Positions 12,257 through 24,300 of a DNA stretch of 64,000 bases are shown here, one piece after another; positions within the stretch are counted from its first letter, which is position 1, and the number at the start of each line of letters is the position of its first letter. A program made the position numbers and the translations under genes. The notes beneath the pieces were generated by a model. It worked only from the letters and a program-made list of their open reading frames with translations. It was not told the origin of the DNA and did no database searches. Origin of the DNA: Anseranas semipalmata (taxonomy: Eukaryota; Chordata; Aves; Anseriformes; Anseranatidae); contig VXAA01004286.1 in NCBI GenBank assembly GCA_013399115.1, positions 62,922-126,921 of the forward strand, written 5' to 3'.

Positions 12257-15200
12257 TCTGAATGAGCAGACTCCGAAGAGTTGGAATGCAGAAATGACCA
12301 CTCTACAGGGAGAAAAACACATCTGTCCTGGTCTACTGTCTATTGTACCACTGTGAAACACAGTGGGACAGAATGCAGTTCTGATTAAATCAACATCTAA
12401 GGTAAGGGAGATTTCCCCTAATCAACCATTCTGAATGGTAATAGGCAGGGATTATCAAGGCTGGAATCTGCACTGAAAACAGCTGCTCAGAAGTGACTAG
12501 GACAAATATCAAAATGAGGAAACCTATGGAAAAAAACTGAGAATGATGAGGAGAAAATGGTAATGAAACAATAATAGCTTGTGTGTATCTAATGGCTCAC
12601 AGCCCAAAGGAACACAGGACATTTTGCAGCATAATAAGGAAACTAATTAAGAGAGGTCACTTTACCCAAAACCGAAATGGAGCTGCCCCCTGTGTAAATA
12701 TCTGGTTGATAACAACAGTTATTAACAACACAATAGTCGTAGCACAAAACTGCTTAAGGCTGGAAGTATAGAATAACACCAAAACCATCTGAAGCATCAG
12801 GTAGATGAGTTGCTCAGCCTGGGTTCAGCTTTGGTTAGTAAGGCAGTTTCAGTCTATCTCTTCAAAAACAGCATGTTGGTAGGATCCAAATTCTCTGAAG
12901 CTTGCGGCAAAGATGTCTGTGCCTGAGATGTTCTCCCTGGTTCCTCTTATAGGCAGCAGTGGGGAATAGGTATTTTCAGGACACGATTCATGTGATCGAT
13001 GATAGACATTTATTTTAACATAAGATGAATCACATACCAAAATTACATTCATGTCCTGGCTATAAAGGGAGCCTAGACAGGTAGTTTGAATGTGAACATC
13101 TTTATTGTATACTTTGTTATTTCCGTCAGATGAAGGCCATTCGATGTATATAGATACTAGATGGTGTGTGCAAGACATCAGATGTTGCTAGATTGATTCA
13201 TTTTTTATTTCAATGAAGAGGAGAAGAATGTAGCAAAATTAAAGTGTCTAAAAGATAGCAAAGCATATGCTTTTCTAGTCATCATTTGCATTTAAGGTAA
13301 TGCCCATCTTTTTCTGCACTGCTTCTCACCTTCATATTTCTTGCCTTTGTAGCATTCTCTCTCACATTTTCTTTACAAGTTTGTGCTTTATAGGTGGGAG
13401 CAGCTCTCTAAGTGCCAAATCACCATATTATGGGAGGAAAAAGAGTTCAGGATGCTCAGAGAAACACAATGAAAACCACAACCCTCTTCCCCCTCATCTT
13501 TTTTCTCTCTATTTTGAGTTGAAGATCAAAGCAGGGGGACAGAGCCAACAGCAAGGACTGCCAAGCCATTCAGACATTTAGCAAAATAAGGAAAAATTTA
13601 GTAGGCACAATTGTTGGAAGAAGAAATAGCTTCAGCAGAAATAAAAGCTTTTTAGAACAAACTTCAAGGTGGTTCAGGAATCAGCTGTGATTTTAACAGG
13701 CCATGTTACTGAATTGGACAAACTACATCTAGCTCAGCCCTGCTTTGATGCCTTTGAAAGGAAGAATTATGTGCAACAAGCAATATTTCTGCATGTTCTT
13801 TGAATATGGTGATTTGGGTAAATAATAAAAATGATAATGCTCACTCACCAGAGATGAAATGAGAAATAGTGGCTTTGACAAATAGCATGATCCTTGGAAA
13901 CATGGGAAAGAATAATCATTTCTTAAAACTTTCTACTATTTTTTAGACTTGCAATTTTCTCTGAGTTTTAGCTTTTTCAAGAATGCTACTCGTAATTGAA
14001 TATAAATGAACAATTATGTTCAACATTTGGAAGAGGTAAAAATGATCACTGGGTACCTAAGTATTGGCTCCAAGTAGCTTATTCTGAAAATGCAACCAGA
14101 GGTATTACAAAAAAAATCTTTTGCAAGCTCTTTTCGACAACTAAAATGACATTTAAACTTTGACATTTTTTTACATCTATAAGAAAACTTTTCATAGCAA
14201 ATGAACAACTTCCCTGCTAAATATATGGGTATGTACACTGTCCAGTAGTTAAATTATCCTTTCAGAGTCTTGCTGCAAATGAATGAAATTCATTATATAT
14301 AAAGGCGTGATTAAATTGAATTACAAACAGTAAGGTAGGATGCAATGAGAAAGCAGATACAATGCAATGTGGAAGTCTGACAAGAAGCAGTGTTATGAAG
14401 TTCCAACAGGATTCTTTTAAATGTATTCAGAACAGATGGCATGATAGATCCATGTCCTCTATGCAAGAGAGATCAGAAGCATACAGAATGGTGTGTGTTC
14501 AGTTCATTAGGTTTAGACCATCTGGCTGTGGTGAGAGATGTTGAACTGAGGAAATCCAGGTCCTCGCAGTGCCCTGATGAGTCAAAGCATCTCAGTCCTC
14601 TCTGGTTTTTACAGTGAATCCATGCAAAAGCCACATGTTCACCTTTGCCTCATTCTGCCAGTCAATCCCATCTGCCCATACTCTTCACTTTCTCCTTGCG
14701 CTTCAAGCTCTGTGCAATTAGCATCATATTTAAATAGCAATTTACTGGTCAGATCCTGCTTTACCTTTTTGAAGTGCTCTTACAAGCTTTCTTTAATCAC
14801 TTTTTTTCGTGGCAAAGCCCTTGGGAGCATTAACATCACCTTTTTACAGATGCTGCCGCCAATCTCTGATATACTTAGAGATTAAGTGATGTGTTCAATG
14901 CTACAAGAGAAAACAGTATCAGAGGTAGGACTGAAACTCAGGAGTGTCTCTCACTCTCCTCCCAGGATGAAGATCACTGTTTTTCCTTTTCCGGTTTGAA
15001 AATCAAGCATTATGCAAAGAAATTAAAACCATAATCAGCACTGAAGACTAATTCACTAATAATATGAGAACAGTAAGGATATGAAGATCTAAGAATAGTG
15101 CTACACATAGAAAATGGAAGAGCTGTCACATGTCCCTTGGGCTGTGTAAGATTTATCTCATCTAGTTTTAGAGCTGCAATTCAGCAATAGGTTGTGGACA

Positions 15201-15698
15201 CAGATTTCAGGATGCAGCTCAATAAATGTAGGTGCCTAGCACCACTTGGAATGCCCTAGTATTTCTGAGATACCTGCATGAGGCTGGCCTGCTCTGTAAC
15301 ATCGGCTTCCACAAAGCACCAGCAGACTCTAACAGAAGTCCCTGTTGTCTTGCTCATCAAGAATAGCTGCAGACCTGGAGGTACTAGAGAGTACGAGCAG
15401 CTCTTTAGGCTTTCCTGTGGATATGGAGGACCCTGTGGTGATAGGAAAGATGACAAGAGCATGAGCAGAACAGTCAAGTACAGATTGTAGTTGATGGGAA
15501 GAGGAAGCTTGCAGTCCATGAGTTAGAGCAGTGGCGTCCTGAGGAGATGCAATGGCATCCCCTCATTGCATGCATCATCTGAGTCTCTGAACAGTCACCT
15601 TGGGCCACATTCACAAAGGGGATTTTGGCACCTTAAAGCCATGCCCAGGGAGAGTTAGAATACAGTGCCTCAAAATAGGGTTCACAGTAGTTAGCACA

Positions 15699-16259
15699 CT
15701 AAGTTTTGGAGAAGGGTACAAAACCACAGTAGGAAGCTGCAAAGGGGAGGAAGTATCCTCCTCCAGACACAAGACGCTTACGCGAAGCCAGGATCCCCAT
15801 CAAGCACCCACACAGGGAATCCCTTTGGGGCAGGGGCTCACAACTGCCTTGGTCTTTTAGAAGAGGCTGGAGGTCAGAGTCCTTGCCATTTCCATAATAG
15901 ACGGAAGTTAACTTCCATTTGTCTGGAAAGCAATGGGCCATGGTACCACCATGAAACAATGCAGACTCCTGTATTTCGATCTCTACAAGACAGTGCCGTG
16001 ACACAAAACTGAAAGTAAGCAGGAGAGGAAGATGGCATCCTTCACTCTTGCCTGTGATAGAGAAACATGAGGTCTCTGGTGCTGGAAGGGGAGAGCACTT
16101 CAGAGTCTCATTCTGTGGCCCAGCAATTTCAGTGTCTGTGTGCAGATGGGATGTCTGAGGTTCCAGCTCCAGCTGTACCCTCTGTATGAAAGTATCCCTG
16201 GGCAAATATGTACACTGAGTGAGATTCAAGGGCTGAAACCAGGAGGACAAACACACCAC
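15699..16259 (-). other. Longest non-repeat open frame, unknown, probably not coding
   Basis: A 186-codon frame runs on the minus strand and is unusually long for this AT-rich window. Its product is rich in Ser, Leu and Pro, has about eight Cys, and shows no domain I recognise. A different frame just upstream (minus strand, within 16226-16417) starts with a hydrophobic, signal-peptide-like stretch (MDRSVLWVTVAVMILHCG). A pyrimidine-rich tract ending in CAG, like a splice acceptor, occurs inside the long frame near 16010-16030. These hints could mean exons of a small secreted or membrane protein, a decayed gene, or chance. There is no homology that I can name, so I do not call a gene. Confidence 0.2.
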
Positions 16260-16621
16260 TGAGGTAAGTCATGGCTTTGCCTTGACCACACAAAGTCCCC
16301 ATGGAGCTGGAGGTTAGAAAATGAAATCCTCCCACAATGCAAAATCATCACTGCAACAGTTACCCATAGCACAGATCTGTCCATCCCAAACATGGTCCTC
16401 CTCCAAGGCCTACCCAAAAACAGTGACGTGTGCTCTGCTTACTGCACAAGCAGCCTCACATAGCCACTATCCAGCAGACTGACACAGTCTCAACCTGAAC
16501 CCATATCCAGAGCCTTAAACCAGCCTTCAAGCAGTGGGATGAGTTCCCTTTACAATATGTACGGATCTGGAAATAGCAAGTCTGTTGCTGTAAACACAGT
16601 GGTCTGAATATTTCAAACTGT

Positions 16622-16720
16622 TAGAGAGAAGTGACATCATCTGTTAGACCAATTACTGCATGCAGGAGCACAAGACCTTCATCAGGTCTTTTTAAGTCCT
16701 TCTCTTCTCTGCTGCTGTAC
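16622..16720 (-). mobile_element. Possible relic of an ancient amniote interspersed repeat
   Basis: Read on the minus strand, the sequence runs GACCTGATGAAGGTCTTGTG, then after about 15 bases AATTGGTCTAACAGATGATG. This resembles an old repeat common in turtle, crocodile and bird DNA that contains a GACCTGAAGAAG word followed by TTGGTCCAATAAAAGATATTA. The resemblance is from memory, the match is decayed and I cannot name the family. Confidence 0.35.
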
Positions 16721-17904
16721 ACAATTCTCAAGCCAAAGTGTGTTGTCATCCTTGGAGTATATTAATTCAGGTCGAAATTGAGATTAATGATCCTTTTTCC
16801 AAGAATTTACACATTCTAGCATAGCACTTGGTCTGAAGGCCAATTTACCCATGCTGTAGTGTTCTGGGATCTCTGGAAAATTATCTCGTATAATCACTGG
16901 ATAGCAGCCCAGGAGAATTTTGATTTTGGCTAGGGTTACTAATAGTTATCTCTGAATGATTGATCATCTGCATTATACAGTTCATATTTCTCATAAAACT
17001 TTTGCTCATAAATCAAGAGGGATATAGCCTCTTATGTACTTCATCTAATGAAATATAGATTAGTCTGCAGGAAGATTTTTGGAAGTCAGTTTGATGAAAG
17101 TCAGTCTGTGTTTCTTCTCACCAGCCCTTTTTGTTAAAGAAAAAAGAAAAAAAAAAAAAAAAGAAAAAAAAAAGAAAGAAAAAGAAGAAAAAGGGCGGGG
17201 GGAAGCAAGCAGGATACATTAAAAAGATATTAGCGTAGGGATATTTCTTGGCATCAAAGTCAGAGATTATTTTTCACATATACACAGGCAATAAAATTCA
17301 GGTTCAGGTTATAAAATGCTACAGAGGTTGAAAGCAATGTCCTAAATGTCCTACTTATTCAAATCCTACAAACACATTAAGTACATTTGCTTCCCTAGAG
17401 TTTGTCCAATATGGAGGGTAATCTTGTAATGCTGTCACTACATGCTGACACAGCACAGCTTACAGGCACCTCGTGAAATCAGTGAGTTATAATAGCAAAA
17501 TGAAGACACCCAGCTCAGCACAGATGGTGGCTGTGAGAAACTGGAGTGTAATACAGTTTCGTTTCTGTTCTGTGTAAGCTGTCCAGCTCTCACTTTAAGG
17601 CATCTGAGACTCATTTGCAGCTATACAAGACTACTGCCTTCAACTTGGAGTAACTCAGGAACAAAGAAGGGGCAAGTGAGATCTCACAAGAGAGGTTCTT
17701 CCCAAACCAGAGATGTACACAGCTCAGCTGTGAGGTTACAGTAGTAGCAACTTCACAGAAACAGAGAGCAGAGCCAGCTCTGCTCTCTTTCCTGCACTCT
17801 GAGAAGCTTGCTCCTGATGAGGAAATCAGAGGGGAAAAGATTTAACAATTAAAGGTTCATGAGCAACTTCCCAGATGTCACAAGCTCCCAGTCCCCAATG
17901 GTTG
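16721..17904. other. Unique sequence with a long purine tract
   Basis: No gene is supported. The only clear structure is the purine tract at 17136-17195. Confidence 0.55.
17136..17195 (+). repeat. 60-nt uninterrupted purine (A/G) tract
   Basis: Every base from 17136 to 17195 is A or G. The tract has long A runs broken by single G, then GAAGAAA words, then GGG, and a G-rich piece follows after one C. It may be an A-rich microsatellite that arose from an old poly-A tail. Confidence 0.9.
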
Positions 17905-18113
17905 ATACTTTTGGATATAAGGAAGAAACTTTTCACGATAAGGGTGGTGAGACAGGTTGCCCAGAGAAGTTGTAGATGCCCCATCACGTGAAGTGCTCAA
18001 AATCAGGTTGCATGCAGCTTTGAGCTACCTGATTTAGTGAAAAGTGTCCCTGCCATGGCAGGAGTGTTGGACTAGATGAGCTTTAAGATCCCTTCCAACA
18101 CAAACCATTCTAT
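17905..18113 (+). mobile_element. CR1 LINE fragment, 3' end, plus strand
   Basis: Typical CR1 3' sequence read forward: GGAAGAAACTTTTCAC, then GGTTGCCCAGAGAAGTTGTAG, then GTTGGACTAGATGAGCTTTA and CCCTTCCAACACAAACCATTCTAT. It ends in the CR1 terminal ATTCTAT repeat. It is 5'-truncated to about 210 bp. Its 3' end directly meets the 3' end of an oppositely oriented CR1 at about 18114. Confidence 0.92.
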
Positions 18114-18541
18114 CATAGAATCACAGAACATCCCGAGTTGGAAGGGACCCACAAGGATCATCAAGTCCAACTCCTTGCTTCACACAGGACCACCCAAAAA
18201 TCAGACCATATGTCTGATAGTTTTGTCCAAATGCTTCTTGAACAGCAGGCTCGGTGCCGTGACCACTGCCCTGGGGAGCCTGTTCCAGTGCCCAACCACC
18301 CTCTCGGTGAAGAACCTTTTTCCTAACACCCAGCCTGACCCTCCCCTGTCCCAGCTCCATGCCGTTCCCTCGGGTCCTGTCACTGTCACCAGAGAGCAGA
18401 GATCAGTGCCTGCCCCTCCGCTCCCCTCGTGAGGAATCTGCAGGCCGCCATGAGGCCTCCCCTCAGTCTCCTCTCCTCTGGGCTGAACAAACCAAATGAA
18501 TTCTGCTGCTTCTCATACATCTCGCCCCGTAGAACGTTCAC
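18114..18541 (-). mobile_element. CR1 LINE fragment, minus strand, different subfamily
   Basis: It starts at the left with the reversed terminal repeat ATAGAATCACAGAA and continues with GAGTTGGAAGGGACCCACAA and CCACCCTCTCGGTGAAGAAC. That covers the CR1 3' UTR and the last part of ORF2; the translated minus strand ends with the CR1-like TIRHMV. The subfamily matches the one at 28.4 kb and differs from those at 21, 52 and 58 kb. The 5' end of the element (right side) stops abruptly near 18541, where LTR sequence in the same orientation begins. Confidence 0.9.
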
Positions 18542-18991
18542 CCTGCAGCCTCCCTCAGGCCACATCCACCTGCTCCATGGGGGCTCCTCCATGGCTGCAG
18601 CGTGGAGATCTGCTCCGTGTGGTACCCATGGGCTGCAGGGGGACGGCCTGCTCCACCATGGGCCTCTCCACGGGCCACAGGGGAACTTGTGCTGCGGTGC
18701 CTGGAGCCCCTCCTGCCCTCCTTCTGCACTGCCCTGGGTGCCTGCAGGGCTGTTTCTCACTCCTCTCTCCCAGCTGCTGTGATGCAGCAATGTTTTTTCC
18801 CTTTCTTAAATCTGCTCTCACAGAAGCGCAACCAGCAGTGCTCCCTGGCTCGGCTCTGGCCAGCAGCGGGTCCCTTTTGGAGCCGGCTGGAGCTGGCTCT
18901 GATCTGATATGGGGCAGCTGCTGGGCTCTGCTCACAGAGGCCACCCCTGCAGCCCCCTGCTACCAAACCCTTGCCACGTAAACTCCATACA
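18542..18991 (-). mobile_element. Truncated LTR, same family as 10207-10927
   Basis: This is the reverse complement of the first roughly 445 bp of the solo LTR at 10.2 kb. Shared words include CCACATCCACCTGCTCCATG, GGCTGTTTCTCACTCCTCTC and GCTACCAAACCCTTGCCACG. The LTR start (TGTATGGAG on the minus strand) is at 18991. The 3' 275 bp or so are missing and are replaced by CR1 sequence. I see no target-site duplication because one end is lost. Confidence 0.88.
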
Positions 18992-21017
18992 AGGATGGAC
19001 TATGAAGCCACTGCTAGCACAGAGCAGTCCCTTACTCTGCCAGTAGCTCCAAGGACAGAAGCAGAGATTATCCACATAGTAAAGCAACACAGAGTACGTA
19101 GCTCATCACAGTGGCTGGAAGCTGAAGAGGGCATATTAAAGTAGCAGCTCCATTCTCCCTAAATGACGTAACAGAGAGATAATAGAGTTTTCCTAAGAGA
19201 CCCAGTCAGAGATGATAGAAGAGCATTTTTCGAGTTAGCTGTTCATCTAAGAGGTGAGTAGTGGGTGTCACTCACAATCAAGCTTACAAAAACCATGCAC
19301 TGTAGTTTTGAGCATCACATTTCTTGTCAAATTCAGGTAACAGAAATATAATCATAGTGTTCATTCCTCCCAGGAAGCATGCTCATAATCGTTTAGATGC
19401 AAAAGATGTCTGAGTAGCTCATACCATGCAAGCCCATGGAAATTTCTTTGAGAGGGAGTTTGGGAGTAAATAATACTATGAGGATCCCCATATCTTTTCT
19501 CCTGCCATTTGCTATTGCAGGGAACTGTTCAGATTTGCTCCCCTGGTGTCCAGATCTTGAGGGATCTGTGCCTACCACATGATTACCAGCCTCTGCTCTG
19601 GCTCTCTGAGAAGACAGCAAAATGATCTGAGGACCACCCCTCTGCTCCTTGGCAATGAATAGCCATTATGAACATTTAATAGATCCTGTACAGCTTTTCA
19701 GGAGGATACCATGCAATCAGGTTTTTCTTGGAGAAGGGGCAATTTTTGCTAATTTTCTCTCCTTGGTCTTATCTCTTATCATTGCCAGTTCCCTAGGGAA
19801 TTGAAAGTAGTGTGTACTCTAGTGTTAATACACGGTCCCCTCCAGTCTTGTCATATATTTACTGTTCAAGTCCCGAATACATGTGTTGCTAAATACTCTA
19901 ACAGAAAGTAAGTAAGTTTCTAGTTTATTTCATTGTCTTCTGCTCTCCTCCTGTTTGTGATGATGGTAAGCTCTTGACCAGCTATTAATTTTTATCTTAA
20001 TTACTTTCTGTGTGTTGATGCAGCTATTTAGATGCTCAGAACTGCATAGTGTCAAACCCTGCATGCAGCACAAAATCATATGTAATCTTCTCTTAAGAGA
20101 GTTCAAACTTCTGGACTGAATGCAAATAGAAGTGTTCACCAGAGCATGACTGCTACCAAGAATAAAGAGCAGCATTAATGAATAAAGTTTTCCCTCAAAG
20201 AATTAAGTAAATAACAAATGGAATAACTGTCAAGGCTGACATTTTAATAGAGAACTTTCCTTCTGAGTCACAGCTGTGGGTTGTGAATTGTGTTAAGCTT
20301 ATACTCAAAGGGTGTTTAACTTTTTTTCAAATTGCTCAGCAACATGTGCTATTTAACACACTTACTTCATGTGTCCATAAGCTATTTCTTTCTCCTTTTC
20401 TTTTTTTTTAGAAGTGATATTTTAGATTTCTTTGCAGTTTTTCATTTTCTTTAGTGAATGCTTTTCAAAACCACCTAAAAAAAAAAAAAAAAAAAAACAG
20501 AAGAGGAAAAAATGTCATTTATACTGAAAATGTGAGGTTTTCCAACAAGCTGGAGAGATCTTCCTCTGTCATTGCTACATACAATTTATTACCTATTTTT
20601 AACAGAAATGAATATATAGGATGTAGATATGATAGACTTCCCATGTGCCCTTTCCGTCACTGGCAATTAGCACTCATCCCAAAACATATTTTTTTTGTAA
20701 GTTGTTTTCAAGCACCTACTAAATATAGCTAAATATTAATTATAAGTACCTAGGTCCCAATCATTGCTATTTGTCTTGCCCAATGGCTTGTTATCATTGC
20801 ACCTAAAGCTGAGTATTTATTCCAAATGGAAAAAAAGAAAAAGCATCTACTTTAAAGTTTATTTTGTAATAAACCTTGCCAGATCTGGGATAAAAAGCTT
20901 CATTAACGTCTACTTATGTGACTGAAAAAGTGCTGGATGTCCATTACTACTGGATCTTTTTATTCAAAAAAATAAAAAGAGAAAGGGAGAAATGCATATG
21001 TTGTTAAACCTTATTCT
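18992..21017. other. Unique non-coding sequence
   Basis: No gene or known repeat is recognised, apart from an A21 run at 20477-20497. Confidence 0.55.
20477..20497. repeat. Poly-A tract (A21)
   Basis: An uninterrupted run of 21 A. It is preceded by AT-rich unique sequence with no recognisable retrocopy. Confidence 0.9.
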
Positions 21018-21311
21018 TCACAGAATCACAGAATCATTTAGGTTGGAAAAGACCTCCAAGATCATCCAGTCCAACCTATAACCTAACACTACCAAGTCCT
21101 CCATTAAACCATGTCACTAAGCTCTACATCTATGCATCTTTTGAAGACCTCCAGGGATGGTGACTCAACCACTTCCCTGGGCGGCCTGTTCCACTGCTTC
21201 ACAACCCTTCCAGTAAAGAATTTTTTCCTAATATCTAACCTAAACCTCCCCTGGCACAACTTAAGCCCATTTCCCCTCATCCCATCACCTGACACATGGG
21301 AGAAGAGACCA
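21018..21311 (-). mobile_element. CR1 LINE fragment, 3' end plus ORF2 C-terminus
   Basis: The left edge has two CAGAATCA units, then TTTAGGTTGGAAAAGACC. The translated minus strand gives the CR1 ORF2 C-terminal tail, with a [22 protein letters not shown] ending that is also present at 58.5 kb. The 5' truncation is near 21311, after GAGAAGAGACCAAT. The frame is open over this short piece but is only the extreme C-terminus, so it is inert. Confidence 0.93.
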
Positions 21312-24300
21312 ATAAAGCACTTGATACAGTGCTTTGAAATGCCACTGGTCAACTTTGTGTTGCTTTGCATGGAACTGGACCACAAACATACTGCATAACA
21401 CTGTGCTTATGAAGAGTAAAAGACAGCTGTTAAATATTACCAAACCTTCCTCACAGGTTGAAGAGATTGCCTGGTGGAGTCTTAGAAAATCTTCCACAAA
21501 CAAGCCTCAGGAGATAAATTCTAATGCATCCTAGAGAGTCAATCCCACTGAAATTAGTCTTTATTCACTGTAGCTCAGTCCATTGTTATTAAAATAAGCA
21601 GCTGACTCCCACTATAACACATATGGGAACTGCACTGGTAGGTTCATTTGTAATCTCTTCTCCAAAAGATACCTTGGACATTAAAATTCACAGAAATCAA
21701 TATATCTGAAAAGTCGTACACAATCAGCTGCATGTTGTAGGTGATCACCAGACATCGCAAAAAGGACTCCAAAATAACAAACATAGATAGTAATGTCTCA
21801 GAAACATTCTCAATTACTATCCCACTGACTAACACCTATGAATAATAAAATGATTAAGAGAAAACTGTAAGTAAATGGATAAATAACAGTAGAGGAATGA
21901 GGGCCCTACTGATAAATGCTCCTAAAATCAGATCATTCTAGGAAGACCTATAACAAGTCTTACACATCTGCTGAGCAATGAAGCACACATGCGTGTCACC
22001 TTGAGAGTTACAAGAGGCAAGAGCAGTTAAGGACGAGCAGTACAGTGCCCTGCATCTTGTTACCCAGCATGATCTCAGCACTCCTTTAACATTAAAGCAG
22101 TCCAAGGACTAAAACAGGATAACTAAGGTGAGCTCAGAGGCGTTATTCCCACTACCTTGCAGGAGGGCAGAATTTGCATTTCTGAACCTCGTGACAATTT
22201 GAGATGTTGTAACAATGAGGATTTCAGATCTACTGAGAAACTTCAAGTTATTTTATTCATTTTTCTTATTTTTAGTCACTTCAAGACCAAGATAGATGTT
22301 AGTCCTTCGTAGCCCAAGTGTTACTTTTTGTGTGTGTGGTCATCCACTTGAGATTCTGTATCCCACAGAGGGAACATCTCCACTGAAACCCAAAACACAT
22401 TCAGCACAAGAGGAATCAGTGTCATGATTAAGAGTTTTGCATCACTAGCCAAATCCTGGGTTTTCACTGGAGAGGGGGTGTGGTAGATAATAATAAGAAA
22501 AGTTCAGTACTATTTCCTGAGAAGTAGAATCACTGCCATTTGTAGGAGTTTTCTTTACTGCTCCCACACTTTATCCGGTCTGAGCACTGCATAGGATTTA
22601 GCTATGTTTCACTTATTCAACAGTCACAGAATATATTGTACTAACACTGTTTGCCCAGTGATTTTCTGGCATGAATAATGAAGTTGCAGGAAGCCATATG
22701 CTTTTTCTAATTATCCACTATCCTCAATTATTCAGCCACTGTCTGATTATCAATTCCAAAAAAAAATCCACCTTAGCATTGAGATTTAGATTCAGCAAAT
22801 GATTTTTTCTCAAGTTACTTTAAGATAAATTAAAAAGAAAAAAATAAATAAATCTCACTGGCAAATTACACATTTATTAAGATAAATTACTGAGATCCCT
22901 CAAGGACATGAAAGCAAAAGTAGTGTGCCATGTGAAAGATAACAACAAAAGACTGCGAGGTTCTTGCATCAACTTTTGCAATTTCCTCTGATGCTTCATA
23001 TGTGGGGAATTCACTTTAAAAAGTGAAAGTTTCAGTCAGAAAGAAAGAAACATGTAATAAAAGGTGCTTTTTTTATTATTTTTCTTAAAACATTATAGGG
23101 TGAGACAGCCAAGTTTTTACAGACAGGGGATACAATAGCGGGTTACTTCTGAAGGCTTTATAGATGCATAATTGGCCAAAAAACAACCCCTTGCCCAGCC
23201 TCTACAAGGTCTCTCTTACACCAAGGGTTGCTGATGCTGTGGAGCCACTCTGGTGTCTCCTCCATATTCTGGTGTTTCCTCTATGCTCCTGTGCCAGGGT
23301 ATTCACGTTGTCTGATTTTAGACTCTTACAAATGGCACAGTTCAGAGCCCCTGAGCAAGGTGCTCACTGCTACCTGCCTTCAGATAGCCTCTGTAAATGA
23401 CTCTCCCTCCCCTCTGGCAGACCTGCAAGACACACAATTTGCTCACCCATGTCTCTCTCCACTGTAGGTCTCACAGGAGTTGTGACAGTGAAGTCAAGCA
23501 ACTACTGTCAGCAGTCTGCATGGGGTTCAGGTTCATAAACCTTCCTTTCCTTTTTCCTTTCCTTCTTCCTTTGTGCTGAGCTTTCCTTTGCCACAGTATA
23601 AAATCTGGTTCAGTATGTCTAATGATGACTGATGGATTGCTTTTTTTTACTGAAAAGTGAGATGAAAAATCTGACATGCCACCCTGTAACAAACTGGTGG
23701 TGAAAGACTTGGAGAAGTTAGAATGCATCTTGGAAATAATTTATGAAAAAGCACAACTCATAAATGCTGCCACCATTGATGCAGAATACAGAGTGCTTTC
23801 TGGATATGTGACATGCTTCATCTCCTGCTCGTGTAAGGATTTGACAAACAGCCAAGCAGGATAGATGAGAGGTGTTGGAAATGCACTAGAAGTAATTGCA
23901 CATGTCACTCTGTTTTTCTGAAAGCAATAACCAGTCCCAATCTATTCCTCTGGCCTCACTGCTGAAACTGTAATGATGAGATGTATCCCAGATGAAGAAT
24001 GGACATGAAAACAATTGTCAGGATGTAACAGGTTGCACTCAAGCAATAGCAGAAAGCATGGAATTGTTAACACATCTCCCATCTACAGCCAACAAGGCTG
24101 GCCAGAGTATCACAACTGGTAGGCTGAATCCATACTCTAACTTCATTTGTCAAGATAATAGACATCCTCAACTCTGACTGATCAGGACTAATCTCTGACC
24201 AGTTTGGAGATGAATAATCCCTATAACACTCCCTCATCTCAGTGAGTTACAAACAGCATGTGTGGCAGGGGACTTCATTCCAGTCTACATCTATATCTTA

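Larger units (their letters stand above)
10933..16621. other. Unique non-coding sequence with one microsatellite
   Basis: No gene is supported. The named features are the GGGAA repeat near 12.2 kb and an unexplained 186-codon open frame on the minus strand at 15699-16259, listed separately. The other open frames, up to 109 codons, match nothing I know. Confidence 0.5.

Noticed and set aside
16261..16269. Strong splice-donor consensus GAGGTAAGT on the plus strand
   Set aside because: No open frame or acceptor upstream makes a plausible exon on that strand. A single 9-bp match is expected by chance.
18386..18981. Open frames up to 161 codons
   Set aside because: They cover the truncated LTR and adjoining CR1 and are the reverse-complement counterparts of the frames at 10.2 kb.
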